A DNA stretch of 64,000 nucleotides from Synchiropus splendidus (taxonomy: Eukaryota; Chordata; Actinopteri; Syngnathiformes; Callionymidae), in NCBI RefSeq assembly GCF_027744825.2, contig NW_026527055.1, positions 1,612,001-1,676,000 of the forward strand, in the 5' to 3' direction. Of the stretch, positions 8,341-20,252 are shown one piece after another. Positions within the stretch are counted from its first letter, which is position 1. Each line of letters opens with the position of its first letter. The notes under the pieces were generated by a model. It was not told the DNA's origin and did no database searches. It worked only from the letters and a program-made list of their open reading frames with translations. Both the position numbers and the translations under genes were made by a program.

Positions 8341-10974
8341 CTAAGCTGTCTGAAGTGTTTTTCCAAAGTTATCAAGATTTTTATATTTGGCGTTCAGAAC
8401 CCACCTTATCTCAGGCTGAAAACGTGTTTCTTTCTTTGTGCCATAACTTTGCAGGGAAGCTTCAGAACATGTAATTTTCACCTCTGACTATAGCAGAAAG
8501 GGTTTTTCTAGTAGTTGCACATCATATCTAAGCTGTCTGAAGAGTTTTTCCAAAGTTATCAACATTTTTATGTTTTTGTGTTCCGGAATCCACCTCATCT
8601 CAGGCTGAAAACGCGTTTCCTGCTTTGTGCCAAAGCTTTGCAGGGAAGCTTCAGAACATGGAATTTTAACCTCCCACTAAAGCAGAAAGGGTCTTTCTAG
8701 TAGTTGCACATCAAATCTAAGCTGTCTGAAGTTTTTTTCCAAAGTTATCAACATTTTTATTCATGGCGTTCCGGAACCCATCTTATCTCAGGTTGAAAAC
8801 GCGTATTTTGCCTTGTGCCATAACTTTGCAGGGAAGCTTCAGAACATGGAATTTTAACCTCCCGCGAAAGTAGAAAGGGTCTTTCTAGTAGGTGCACATC
8901 AAATCTAAGCTGTCTGAAGTGTTTTTCCAAAGTTATCAACATTTTTATGTTTGGCGTTCCGGAACCCACCTTATCTCAGGCTGAAAACTTTGTTTCATTC
9001 TTTGTGCCAGAACTTTGCAGGGAAGCTTCAGAACATGAAATTTTCACTTCCGACTATTGCAGAAAGGGTCTTTCTAGTAGTTGCATATCATATCTAAGCT
9101 GTCTGAAGTATTTTTCCAACGTTATCAACATTTTTATGTTTGGCGTTCCGGAACCCACCTTATCACAGGCTGAAAACGCATTTTCTGCTTTGTGCCATAA
9201 CTTTGCAGGGAAGCTCCAGAAAATAAAATTTTCACTTCCAACTACAACAGAAAGGGTGTTTCTAGCAGTTGCACATCAAATCTAAGCTGTCTGAAGTGTT
9301 TTTCAAATGTTATCAACATTTTTATGTTTGGCGTTCCGGAATCAACCTTATCTCAGGCTGAAAACGTGTTTTACGCATTGTGCCATAACTTTACAGGGAA
9401 GCTTCAGAACATGAAATGTTCACCTCCCCCTGTAGCAGAAAGGGTCTTTCTAGTAGTTGCAAATCAAATCTAAGCTGTCTGAAGTGTTTTTCCAAAGTTA
9501 TCAACATTTTCATGTTTGCCGTTCCGAAATCGACCTTATCTCGGGCTGAAAACGCGTTTTCTGCATTGTGCCATAACTTTGCATGGATGCTTCCGAACAT
9601 GAAATTTTGGCCTCCTACTATAGCAGAAAGGGTCTTTTTAGTAGTTGCACATCAAATCTAAGCTGTCTGAAGTGTTTTTCCAAAGTTATCAAGATTTTTA
9701 TATTTGGCGTTCAGAACCCACCTTATCTCAGGCTGAAAACGTGTTTCTTTCTTTGTGCCATAACTTTGCAGGGAAGCTTCAGAACATGTAATTTTCACCT
9801 CTGACTATAGCAGAAAGGGTTTTTCTAGTAGTTGCACATCATATCTAAGCTGTCTGAAGAGTTTTTCCAAAGTTATCAACATTTTTATGTTTTTGTGTTC
9901 CGGAATCCACCTCATCTCAGGCTGAAAACGCGTTTCCTGCTTTGTGCCAAAGCTTTGCAGGGAAGCTTCAGAACATGGAATTTTAACCTCCCACTAAAGC
10001 AGAAAGGGTCTTTCTAGTAGTTGCACATCAAATCTAAGCTGTCTGAAGTTTTTTTCCAAAGTTATCAACATTTTTATTCATGGCGTTCCGGAACCCATCT
10101 TATCTCAGGTTGAAAACGCGTTTTTTGCCTTGTGCCATAACTTTGCAGGGAAGCTTCAGAACATGGAATTTTAACCTCCCGCGAAAGCAGAAAGGGTCTT
10201 TCTAGTAGGTGCACATCAAATCTAAGCTGTCTGAAGTGTTTTTCCAAAGTTATCAACATTTTTATGTTTGGCGTTCCGGAACCCACCTTATCTCAGGCTG
10301 AAAACTTTGTTTCATTCTTTGTGCCAGAACTTTGCAGGGAAGCTTCAGAACATGAAATTTTCACTTCCGACTATTGCAGAAAGGGTCTTTCTAGTAGTTG
10401 CATATCATATCTAAGCTGTCTGAAGTATTTTTCCAACGTTATCAACATTTTTATGTTTGGCGTTCCGGAACCCACCTTATCACAGGCTGAAAACGCATTT
10501 TCTGCTTTGTGCCATAACTTTGCAGGGAAGCTCCAGAAAATAAAATTTTCACTTCCAACTACAACAGAAAGGGTGTTTCTAGCAGTTGCACATCAAATCT
10601 AAGCTGTCTGAAGTGTTTTTCAAATGTTATCAACATTTTTATGTTTGGCGTTCCGGAATCAACCTTATCTCAGGCTGAAAACGTGTTTTACGCATTGTGC
10701 CATAACTTTACAGGGAAGCTTCAGAACATGAAATGTTCACCTCCCCCTGTAGCAGAAAGGGTCTTTCTAGTAGTTGCAAATCAAATCTAAGCTGTCTGAA
10801 GTGTTTTTCCAAAGTTATCAACATTTTCATGTTTGCCGTTCCGAAATCGACCTTATCTCGGGCTGAAAACGCGTTTTCTGCATTGTGCCATAACTTTGCA
10901 TGGATGCTTCCGAACATGAAATTTTGGCCTCCTACTATAGCAGAAAGGGTCTTTTTAGTAGTTGCACATCAAAT
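8341..10974 (+). repeat. Tandem duplication of a 7-monomer block (1,317 bp x 2)
   Basis: 8,341-9,657 is repeated at 9,658-10,974 with very few differences. Private variants shared by both halves include CAAGATTTTTATATTTGGCG (8,373 and 9,690), ATGTTTTTGTGTTCC, and a TTTATTCATGGCG monomer. One visible difference is GCGTATTTTGCC in the first half against GCGTTTTTTGCC in the second. Left of 8,341 and right of 10,974 the match ends. Confidence 0.9.
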
Positions 10975-10977
10975 CTA

Positions 10978-12230
10978 AGCTGTCTGAAGTGTTTTTCCAA
11001 AGTTATCAACATTTTTATGTTTGGCGTTCCGGAATCGACCTCATCTCAGTCTGAAAACGCGTTTTCTGCATTGTGCCGTAACTTTGCAGAGAAGCTTCAG
11101 AAAATGAAATTTTCACTTCCAACTACAACAGAAAGGGTGTTTCTAGCAGTTGCACATCAAATCTAAGCTGTCTGAAGTGTTTTTCAAATGTTATCAGCAT
11201 TTTTATGTTTGGCGTTCCCGAATCAACCTTATCTCAGGCTGAAAACGTGTTTTACGCATTGTGCTATATCTTTACAGGGAATCTTCAGAACATGAAATGT
11301 TCACCTCCCAATGTGGCAGAAAGGGTCTTTCTAGTAGTTGCACAGCAAATCGAAGCTGTCTGAAGTGTTTTTCCAATGTTAACAACATTTTTATGTTTGG
11401 CGTTCCGGAATCGACCTTTTCTCGCGCTGAAAACGCGTTTTCTGCATTGTGCCATAACTTTGCATGGATGCTTCCGAACATGAAATTTTGGCCTCCTACT
11501 ATAGCAGAAAGGGTCTTTTTAGTAGTTGCACATCAAATCTAAGCTGTCTGAAGTATTTTTCCAAAGTTATCAACATTTTTATGTTTGGCATTCCGGAATC
11601 GACCTTATCTCAGGCTGAAAACGCGTTTTCTGCATTGTGCCATAACTTTTCATGGATGCTTCCGAACATGAAATTTTCATGTCCCACTATCGCAGAAAGG
11701 GTCTTTCTAGTAGTTGCACATCAAATCTAAGCTGTCTGAAGTGTTTTTCCAAAGTTATCAACATTTTTATGTTTGGCATTCCGGAATCGACCTTACCTCA
11801 GGCTGAAAACGCGTTTTCTGCATTGTGCCATAACTTTGCAGGGAAGCTTCAGAACATGAAATTTTCACCTGCCACTATAGCAGAAAGGGTCTTTCGAGCA
11901 GTTTCACATCAAATCTAAGCTGTCTGAAGTGTTTTTCCAAAGTTATCAACATTTTTATGTTTGGCGTTCCGGAATCGACCTCATCTCAGTCTGAAAACGC
12001 GTTTTCTGCATTGTGCCGTAACTTTGCAGAGAAGCTTCAGAAAATGAAATTTTCACTTCCAACTACAACAGAAAGGGTGTTTCTAGCAGTTGCACATCAA
12101 ATCTAAGCTGTCTGAAGTGTTTTTCAAATGTTATCAGCATTTTTATGTTTGGCGTTCCCGAATCAACCTTATCTCAGGCTGAAAACGTGTTTTACGCATT
12201 GTGCTATATCTTTACAGGGAAGCTTCAGAA
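10978..12230 (+). repeat. Displaced duplication at a 5-monomer offset (940 bp)
   Basis: About 10,978-11,280 reappears at about 11,918-12,220. The shared markers are GACCTCATCTCAGTCTG, CACTTCCAACTACAACAGAA, GTGTTTCTAGCAG and TTATCAGCATTTTTATG. The first part also resembles monomers at 9,210-9,300, so this variant type has moved more than once. Confidence 0.75.
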
Positions 12231-12483
12231 CATGAAATGTTCACCTCCCACTGTAGCAGAAAGGGTCTTTCGAGTAGTTGCACATCAAATCTATGCGGTC
12301 TGAAGTGTTTTTCAAAAGTTATCAACATTTTTATGTTTGCCGTTCCGGAATCGACCTTATCTCAGGCTGAAAACGCGTTTTCTGCTTTTGGGCATAACTA
12401 TGCAGGGAAGTTTCAGAACATGAAATTTTCACATCCCACTATAGCAAAAAGGGTCTTTCTAGTACTTGAACATCAAATCTAAG

Positions 12484-14960
12484 CTGTCTGAAGTGTTGTT
12501 CCAAAGTTATCAACATTTTTACGTTTGGCGTTCCGGAATCGACCTTATCTCAGGCTGAAAGCGCGTTTTCTGCATTGTGGCATAACTTTGCAGGGAAGCT
12601 TCAGAACATGAAATGTTCGCCTCCCACTATAGCAGAAGGGGTCTTTCTAGTAGTTGGACATCAAATCTAAGCTGTCTGAAGTGTTTTTCCAAAGATATCA
12701 ACATTTTTAAGTTTGGCGTTCCGGAACCCACCTAATCTCAGCCTGAAAACGCGTTTTACATATTTTGCCATAACTTTGCAGGGAAGCTTCAGAATATGAA
12801 ATTTTAACATCCCACTATAGCAGAAAGGGTCTTTCTAGTAGTTGCACATCAAATCTAAGCTGTCTGAAGTGTTTTTCCAAAGTTATCAACATTCTTATGT
12901 TTGGCGTTTCGGAATCGACCTTATCTCCGGCTGAAAACGCGTTTTCTGCAATGTGCCATAACTTTGCAGGGAAGCTTCAGAACATGAAATTTTAACCTCC
13001 TACTATAGCAGATAGGGTTTTTCTAGAAGTTGCACATCAAATCTAAGCTGTCGAAAGTGTTTTTCCAAAGTCATCAACATTTTTATGTTTGGCGTTTCGC
13101 AATCGATCTTATCTCCGGCTGAAAACGCGTTTTAACTTTGTGCCATAACTTTGCAGGGAAGCTTCAGAACATGAAATTTTAACCTCCCACTATAGCAGAA
13201 AAGGTCCTTCTAGTAGTTGCACATCAAATCTAAGCTGTCTTGAAGTGTTTTTCTAAAGTTATCAACATTTTTAAGTTTGGCGTTCCGGAACCCACCTTAT
13301 CTCACGCTGAAAATGCGTTTTCTGCATTGTCCCATAACTTTGAAGGAAAGCTTCAGAACATGAAAGTTTCACCTCCCACTATAGCAAAAAGGGTTTTTCT
13401 AGTAGTTGCACATCAAATCTAAGCTGTCTGAAGTGTTTTTCGAAAGTTATCAACATTTTCAAGTTTGGCGTTCCGGAACCCACCTTATCTAAGGCTGAAA
13501 ACGCGTTTTCTGCATTGTGCCACAACTTTGCAGGGAAGCTTCAGAACATGAAATTTTCACCACCCACTATAGCAGAAAGGGTCTTTCTTGTAGTTGCACA
13601 TCAAATCTAAGCTGTCTGAAGTGTTTTTCGAAAGTTATCAACATTTTTATGTTTGGCGTTCCGGAATCGACCTTATCTCAGGCTGAAAACGCGTTTCACG
13701 CATTGTCCCATAACTTTCCAGGGAAGCTTCAGAATATGAAATTTTTACCTCCCACTATGGCAGAAAGGGTCTTTCTAGTAGTTGCACATCAAATCTAAGC
13801 TGTCTGAAGTGTTGTTCCAAAGTTATCAACATTTTTACGTTTGGCGTTCCGGAATCGACCTTATCTCAGGCTGAAAGCGCGTTTTCTGCATTGTGGCATA
13901 ACTTTGCAGGGAAGCTTCAGAACATGAAATGTTCGCCTCCCACTATAGCAGAAAGGGTCTTTCTAGTAGTTGCACATCAAATCTAAGCTGTCTGAAGTGT
14001 TTTTCCAAAGATATCAACATTTTTAAGTTTGGCGTTCCGGAACCCACCTAATCTCAGCCTGAAAACGCGTTTTACATATTTTGCCATAACTTTGCAGGGA
14101 AGCTTCAGAATATGAAATTTTAACATCCCACTATAGCAGAAAGGGTCTTTCTAGTAGTTGCACATCAAATCTAAGCTGTCTGAAGTGTTTTTCCAAAGTT
14201 ATCAACATTCTTATGTTTGGCGTTTCGGAATCGACCTTATCTCCGGCTGAAAACGCGTTTTCTGCAATGTGCCATAACTTTGCAGGGAAGCTTCAGAACA
14301 TGAAATTTTAACCTCCTACTATAGCAGATAGGGTTTTTCTAGAAGTTGCACATCAAATCTAAGCTGTCGAAAGTGTTTTTCCAAAGTCATCAACATTTTT
14401 ATGTTTGGCGTTTCGCAATCGATCTTATCTCCGGCTGAAAACGCGTTTTAACTTTGTGCCATAACTTTGCAGGGAAGCTTCAGAACATGAAATTTTAACC
14501 TCCCACTATAGCAGAAAAGGTCCTTCTAGTAGTTGCACATCAAATCTAAGCTGTCTTGAAGTGTTTTTCTAAAGTTATCAACATTTTTAAGTTTGGCGTT
14601 CCGGAACCCACCTTATCTCACGCTGAAAATGCGTTTTGTGCATTGTCCCATAACTTTGAAGGAAAGCTTCAGAACATGAAAGTTTCACCTCCCACTATAG
14701 CAGAATGGGTTTTTCTAGTAGTTGCACATCAAATCTAAGCTGTCTGAAGTGTTTTTCGAAAGTTATCAACATTTTCAAGTTTGGCGTTCCGGAACCCACC
14801 TTATCTAAGGCTGAAAACGCGTTTTCTGCATTGTGCCACAACTTTGCAGGGAAGCTTCAGAACATGAAATTTTCACCACCCACTATCGCAGAAAGGGTCT
14901 TTCTTGTAGTTGCACATCAAATCTAAGCTGTCTGAAGTGTTTTTCGAAAGTTATCAACAT
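12484..14960 (+). repeat. Second 7-monomer tandem duplication (1,316 bp offset)
   Basis: 12,484-13,800 is copied from 13,800 to about 14,960. Shared private variants include GTTGTTCCAAAGTTATC with TTTTTACGTTTGG, TTTTACATATTTTGCC, GGCGTTTCGCAATCGATC and the one-base-longer CTGTCTTGAAGTG. The second copy diverges abruptly after about 14,960. The block content is unrelated to the first 7-monomer block. Confidence 0.88.
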
Positions 14961-15023
14961 TTTTACGTTTGACGTTCCCGAACCCACCTTATCTCGGGCT
15001 GAAAACGCGTTTTCTGCATTGTG

Positions 15024-18000
15024 CCATAACTTTGCAGGGAAGCTTCAGAACATGAAATTTTCACCTCCCACTATAGCAGAAAGGGTCTTTCTAGTAGTTG
15101 CACATCAAATATAAGCTGTCTGAAATGTTTTTCCAAAGTTATCAACATTTTTACGTTTGCCGCTCCGGAACCCACATTATCTCGGGCTGAAAACGGGTTT
15201 TCTGCATTGTGCCATAACTTTGCAGGGAAGCTTCAGAACATGAAATTTTAACCTCCCACTATTGCAGAAAGTGTCTTTCTAGTAGTTGCACATCAAATCT
15301 AAGCTGTCTGAAGTGTTGTTCCAAAGTTATCAACATTTTTACGTTTGGCGTTCCGGAACCCACCTTATCTCAGGCTGAAAACGCGTTTTGTGCATTGTGC
15401 AATTAATTCTCAGGGAAGATTCAGAAAATGAAATTTTCACCTCCCACTATAGCAGAAAGGGTCTTTCTAGTAGTTGCACATCAAATCTAAGCTGTCTGAA
15501 GTGTTTTTCCAAAGTTATCAACATTTTTATGTTTGGCGTTCTGGAATCGGCCTTATCTCAGGCTGAAAACGCGTTTTACGCATTGTGCAATAACTTTGCA
15601 GGGAAGCTTCAGAAAATGAAATTTTCAACTCCCACAATAGCAGAAAGGGTCTTTCTAGTAGTTGCACATCAAATCTAAGCCGTCTGAAGTGTTTTTCCAA
15701 AGTTATCAACATTTTTATGTTTGGCGTTCCGGAATCGACCTTATCTCAGGCTGAAAACGCGTTTTCTGCATTGTGCCATAACTTTGCAGGGAAGCAAATT
15801 TTAACCTCCCACTATTGCAGAAAGTGTCTTTCTAGTACGTGCACATCAAATCTAAGCTGTCTGAAATGTTTTTTCCAAAGTTATCAACATTTTTATGTTT
15901 GGCGTTCCGGAACCCACCTTATCTCAGGCTGAAAACGCGTTTTCTGCATTGTGCCATAACTTTGCAGGGAAGCTTCAGAACATGGAATTTTAACCTCCCA
16001 CTGTAACAGAAAGGGTCTTTCTAGTAGTTGCACATCAAATCTAAGCTGTCTGAAGTGGTTTTCCAAAGTTGTCAACATTTTTATGTTTGGCGTTCTGGAA
16101 TCCACCTTATCTCAGGCTGAAAACGCGTTTTCTGCATTGTTCGTTATCTTTGCAGGGAAGCATCAGAACATGAAATTTTCAGCTCCCACTATGACAAACA
16201 TCGTCTTTCTAATAGTTGCACATCAAATCTAATCTGTCTGAAGTGTTTTTCGAAAGTTATCAACATTTTTATGTTTGGCGTTCCGGAACCCACCTTATCT
16301 CAGGCTGAAAACGCGTTTTCTGCATTGTGCCATAACTTTGAAGGAAAGCTTCAGAACATGAAAGTTTCACCTCCCACTATAGCAGAAAGGGTCTTTCTAG
16401 TACGTGCACATCAAATCTAAGCTGTCTGAAATGTTTTTTCCAAAGTTATCAACATTTTTATGTTTGGCGTTCCGGAACCCACCTTATCTCAGGCTGAAAA
16501 CGCGTTTTCTGCATTGTGCCATAACTTTGCAGGGAAGCTTCAGAACATGGAATTTTAACCTCCCACTGTAACAGAAAGGGTCTTTCTAGTAGTTGCACAT
16601 CAAATCTAAGCTGTCTGAAATGTTTTTTCCAAAGTTATCAACATTTTTATGTTTGGCGTTCCGGAACCCACCTTATGTCAGGCTGAAAACGCGTTTTCTG
16701 CATTGTTCCATAACTTTGCAGGGAAGCTTCAGAACATGAAATTTTCAACTGCAACTATAACAGACAGGGTTCTTTGTAGTAGTTGCACGTCAAATCCAAG
16801 CTGTCTGAAGTGTTTTTCCAAAGTTATCAACATTTTTATGTTTGGCGTTCCGGAACCCTCCTTATCTCAGCCTGAAAATGCGTTTTCTCTATTGTGCCAT
16901 AACTTTACAGAGAAGCTTCAGAACATGAAATTTTCACCTCCCACTGTGCCAGAAACGGTCTTTCTAGTAGTTGCACATCAAATCTAAGCTGTCTGAAGTG
17001 TTTTTCTAAAGCTATCAACATTTTTATGTTTGGCGCTGCGGAATCGACCTTATCTCAGGCTGAAAACGCGTTTTGCGCATTGTGCCATAACTTTGCAGGG
17101 AACCTTTAGAACATGAAATTTTCACCTCCCACTATAGCAGAAAGGGACTTTCTAGTAGTTGCACATCAAATCTAATCTGTCTGAAATGTCGTTCCAAAGT
17201 TAGCAACATTTTTAAGTTTGGCGTTTCAGAACCCACCTTATCTCTGGCTGAAAACGCGTTTTCTGCATTGTGCCATAACTTCTCAGGGAAGCTTCAGAAC
17301 ATGAAATGTTCACCTCCCACTATAGCAGAAAGGGTCTTTCTAGTAGTTGCACATCACATCTAAGCTGTTTTAAGTGTTTTTCCAAATTTATCAACATTTT
17401 TATGTTTGGCGTTCCAGAATCGACCTTATCTCAGGCTGAAAACGCGTTTTACGCATTGAGCCATAACTTTTCAGGGAAGCTTCAGAAAATGAAATTTTCA
17501 CCTCCCACTATAGCAGAAAGGGTCTTTCTTGTAGTTGCACATCACATCTAAGCTGTTTGAAGTGTTTTTCCAAAGTTATCAACATTTTTATGTTTGGCGT
17601 TCCGGAATCTACCTTATCTCAGGCTGAAAACGTGTTTTCTGCAGTGTGCCATAACTTTGCAGGAAACTTCAAAAAATGAAATTTTAACCTCCCACTATTG
17701 CAGAAAGGGTCTGTCTTGTAGTTGCACATCAAATCTAAGCTGTCTGGAGTGTTTTTACAAAGTTATCAACATTTTTATGTTTGGCGTTCCGGAATCGACC
17801 TAATCTCAGGCTGAAAACGCGTTTTACGCATTGTGCCATAACTTTGCAGGGAAGCTTCAGAACATGAAATTTTCACCTCCCACTATAGCAGAAAGGGTCT
17901 TTCTAGTAGTTGCACATCAAATATAAGCTGTCTGAAATGTTTTTCCAAAGTTATCAACATTTTTACGTTTGCCGCTCCGGAACCCACATTATCTCGGGCT

Positions 18001-20252
18001 GAAAACGGGTTTTCTGCATTGTGCCATAACTTTGCAGGGAAGCTTCAGAACATGAAATTTTAACCTCCCACTATTGCAGAAAGTGTCTTTCTAGTAGTTG
18101 CACATCAAATCTAAGCTGTCTGAAGTGTTGTTCCAAAGTTATCAACATTTTTACGTTTGGCGTTCCGGAACCCACCTTATCTCAGGCTGAAAACGCGTTT
18201 TGTGCATTGTGCAATTAATTCTCAGGGAAGATTCAGAAAATGAAATTTTCACCTCCCACTATAGCAGAAAGGGTCTTTCTAGTAGTTGCACATCAAATCT
18301 AAGCTGTCTGAAGTGTTTTTCCAAAGTTATCAACATTTTTATGTTTGGCGTTCTGGAATCGGCCTTATCTCAGGCTGAAAACGCGTTTTACGCATTGTGC
18401 AATAACTTTGCAGGGAAGCTTCAGAAAATGAAATTTTCAACTCCCACAATAGCAGAAAGGGTCTTTCTAGTAGTTGCACATCAAATCTAAGCCGTCTGAA
18501 GTGTTTTTCCAAAGTTATCAACATTTTTATGTTTGGCGTTCCGGAATCGACCTTATCTCAGGCTGAAAACGCGTTTTCTGCATTGTGCCATAACTTTGCA
18601 GGGAAGCTTCAGAACTAGAAATTTTAACCTCCCACTATTGCAGAAAGTGTCTTTCTAGTACGTGCACATCAAATCTAAGCTGTCTGAAATGTTTTTTCCA
18701 AAGTTATCAACATTTTTATGTTTGGCGTTCCGGAACCCACCTTATCTCAGGCTGAAAACGCGTTTTCTGCATTGTGCCATAACTTTGCAGGGAAGCTTCA
18801 GAACATGGAATTTTAACCTCCCACTGTAACAGAAAGGGTCTTTCTAGTAGTTGCACATCAAATCTAAGCTGTCTGAAGTGGTTTTCCAAAGTTGTCAACA
18901 TTTTTATGTTTGGCGTTCTGGAATCCACCTTATCTCAGGCTGAAAACGCGTTTTCTGCATTGTTCGTTATCTTTGCAGGGAAGCATCAGAACATGAAATT
19001 TTCAGCTCCCACTATGACAAACATCGTCTTTCTAATAGTTGCACATCAAATCTAATCTGTCTGAAGTGTTTTTCGAAAGTTATCAACATTTTTATGTTTG
19101 GCGTTCCGGAACCCACCTTATCTCAGGCTGAAAACGCGTTTTCTGCATTGTGCCATAACTTTGAAGGAAATTTTCAGAACATGAAAGTTTCACCTCCCAC
19201 TATAGCAGAAAGGGTCTTTCTAGTACGTGCACATCAAATCTAAGCTGTCTGAAATGTTTTTTCCAAAGTTATCAACATTTTTATGTTTGGCGTTCCGGAA
19301 CCCACCTTATCTCAGGCTGAAAACGCGTTTTCTGCATTGTGCCATAACTTTGCAGGGAAGCTTCAGAACATGGAATTTTAACCTCCCACTGTAACAGAAA
19401 GGGTCTTTCTAGTAGTTGCACATCAAATCTAAGCTGTCTGAAATGTTTTTTCCAAAGTTATCAACATTTTTATGTTTGGCGTTCCGGAACCCACCTTATG
19501 TCAGGCTGAAAACGCGTTTTCTGCATTGTTCCTTAACTTTGCAGGGAAGCTTCAGAACATGAAATTTTCAACTGCAACTATAACAGACAGGGTTCTTTGT
19601 AGTAGTTGCACGTCAAATCCAAGCTGTCTGAAGTGTTTTTCCAAAGTTATCAACATTTTTATGTTTGGCGTTCCGGAACCCTCCTTATCTCAGCCTGAAA
19701 ATGCGTTTTCTCTATTGTGCCATAACTTTACAGAGAAGCTTCAGAACATGAAATTTTCACCTCCCACTGTGCCAGAAACGGTCTTTCTAGTAGTTGCACA
19801 TCAAATCTAAGCTGTCTGAAGTGTTTTTCTAAAGCTATCAATATTTTTATGTTTGGCGCTGCGGAATCGACCTTATCTCAGGCTGAAAACGCGTTTTACG
19901 CATTGTGCCATAACTTTGCAGGGAACCTTTAGAACATGAAATTTTCACCTCCCACTATAGCAGAAAGGGACTTTCTAGTAGTTGCACATCAAATCTAATC
20001 TGTCTGAAATGTCGTTCCAAAGTTAGCAACATTTTTAAGTTTGGCGTTTCAGAACCCACCTTATCTCTGGCTGAAAACGCGTTTTCTGCATTGTGCCATA
20101 ACTTCTCAGGGAAGCTTCAGAACATGAAATGTTCACCTCCCACTATAGCAGAAAGGGTCTTTCTAGTAGTTGCACATCACATCTAAGCTGTTTTAAGTGT
20201 TTTTCCAAATTTATCAACATTTTTATGTTTGGCGTTCCAGAATCGACCTTAT
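15024..20252 (+). repeat. Tandem duplication of a 15-monomer block (about 2,812-2,823 bp)
   Basis: 15,024-17,835 is copied at 17,836 to about 20,252. The offset is 2,812 before and 2,823 after an 11-base deletion in the first copy (GGGAAGCAAATTTTAACC at about 15,790, against the full-length form at about 18,601). The last part of the first copy (about 17,420-17,835) instead matches about 20,805-21,225, so the second copy was itself interrupted or rearranged. Confidence 0.88.
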
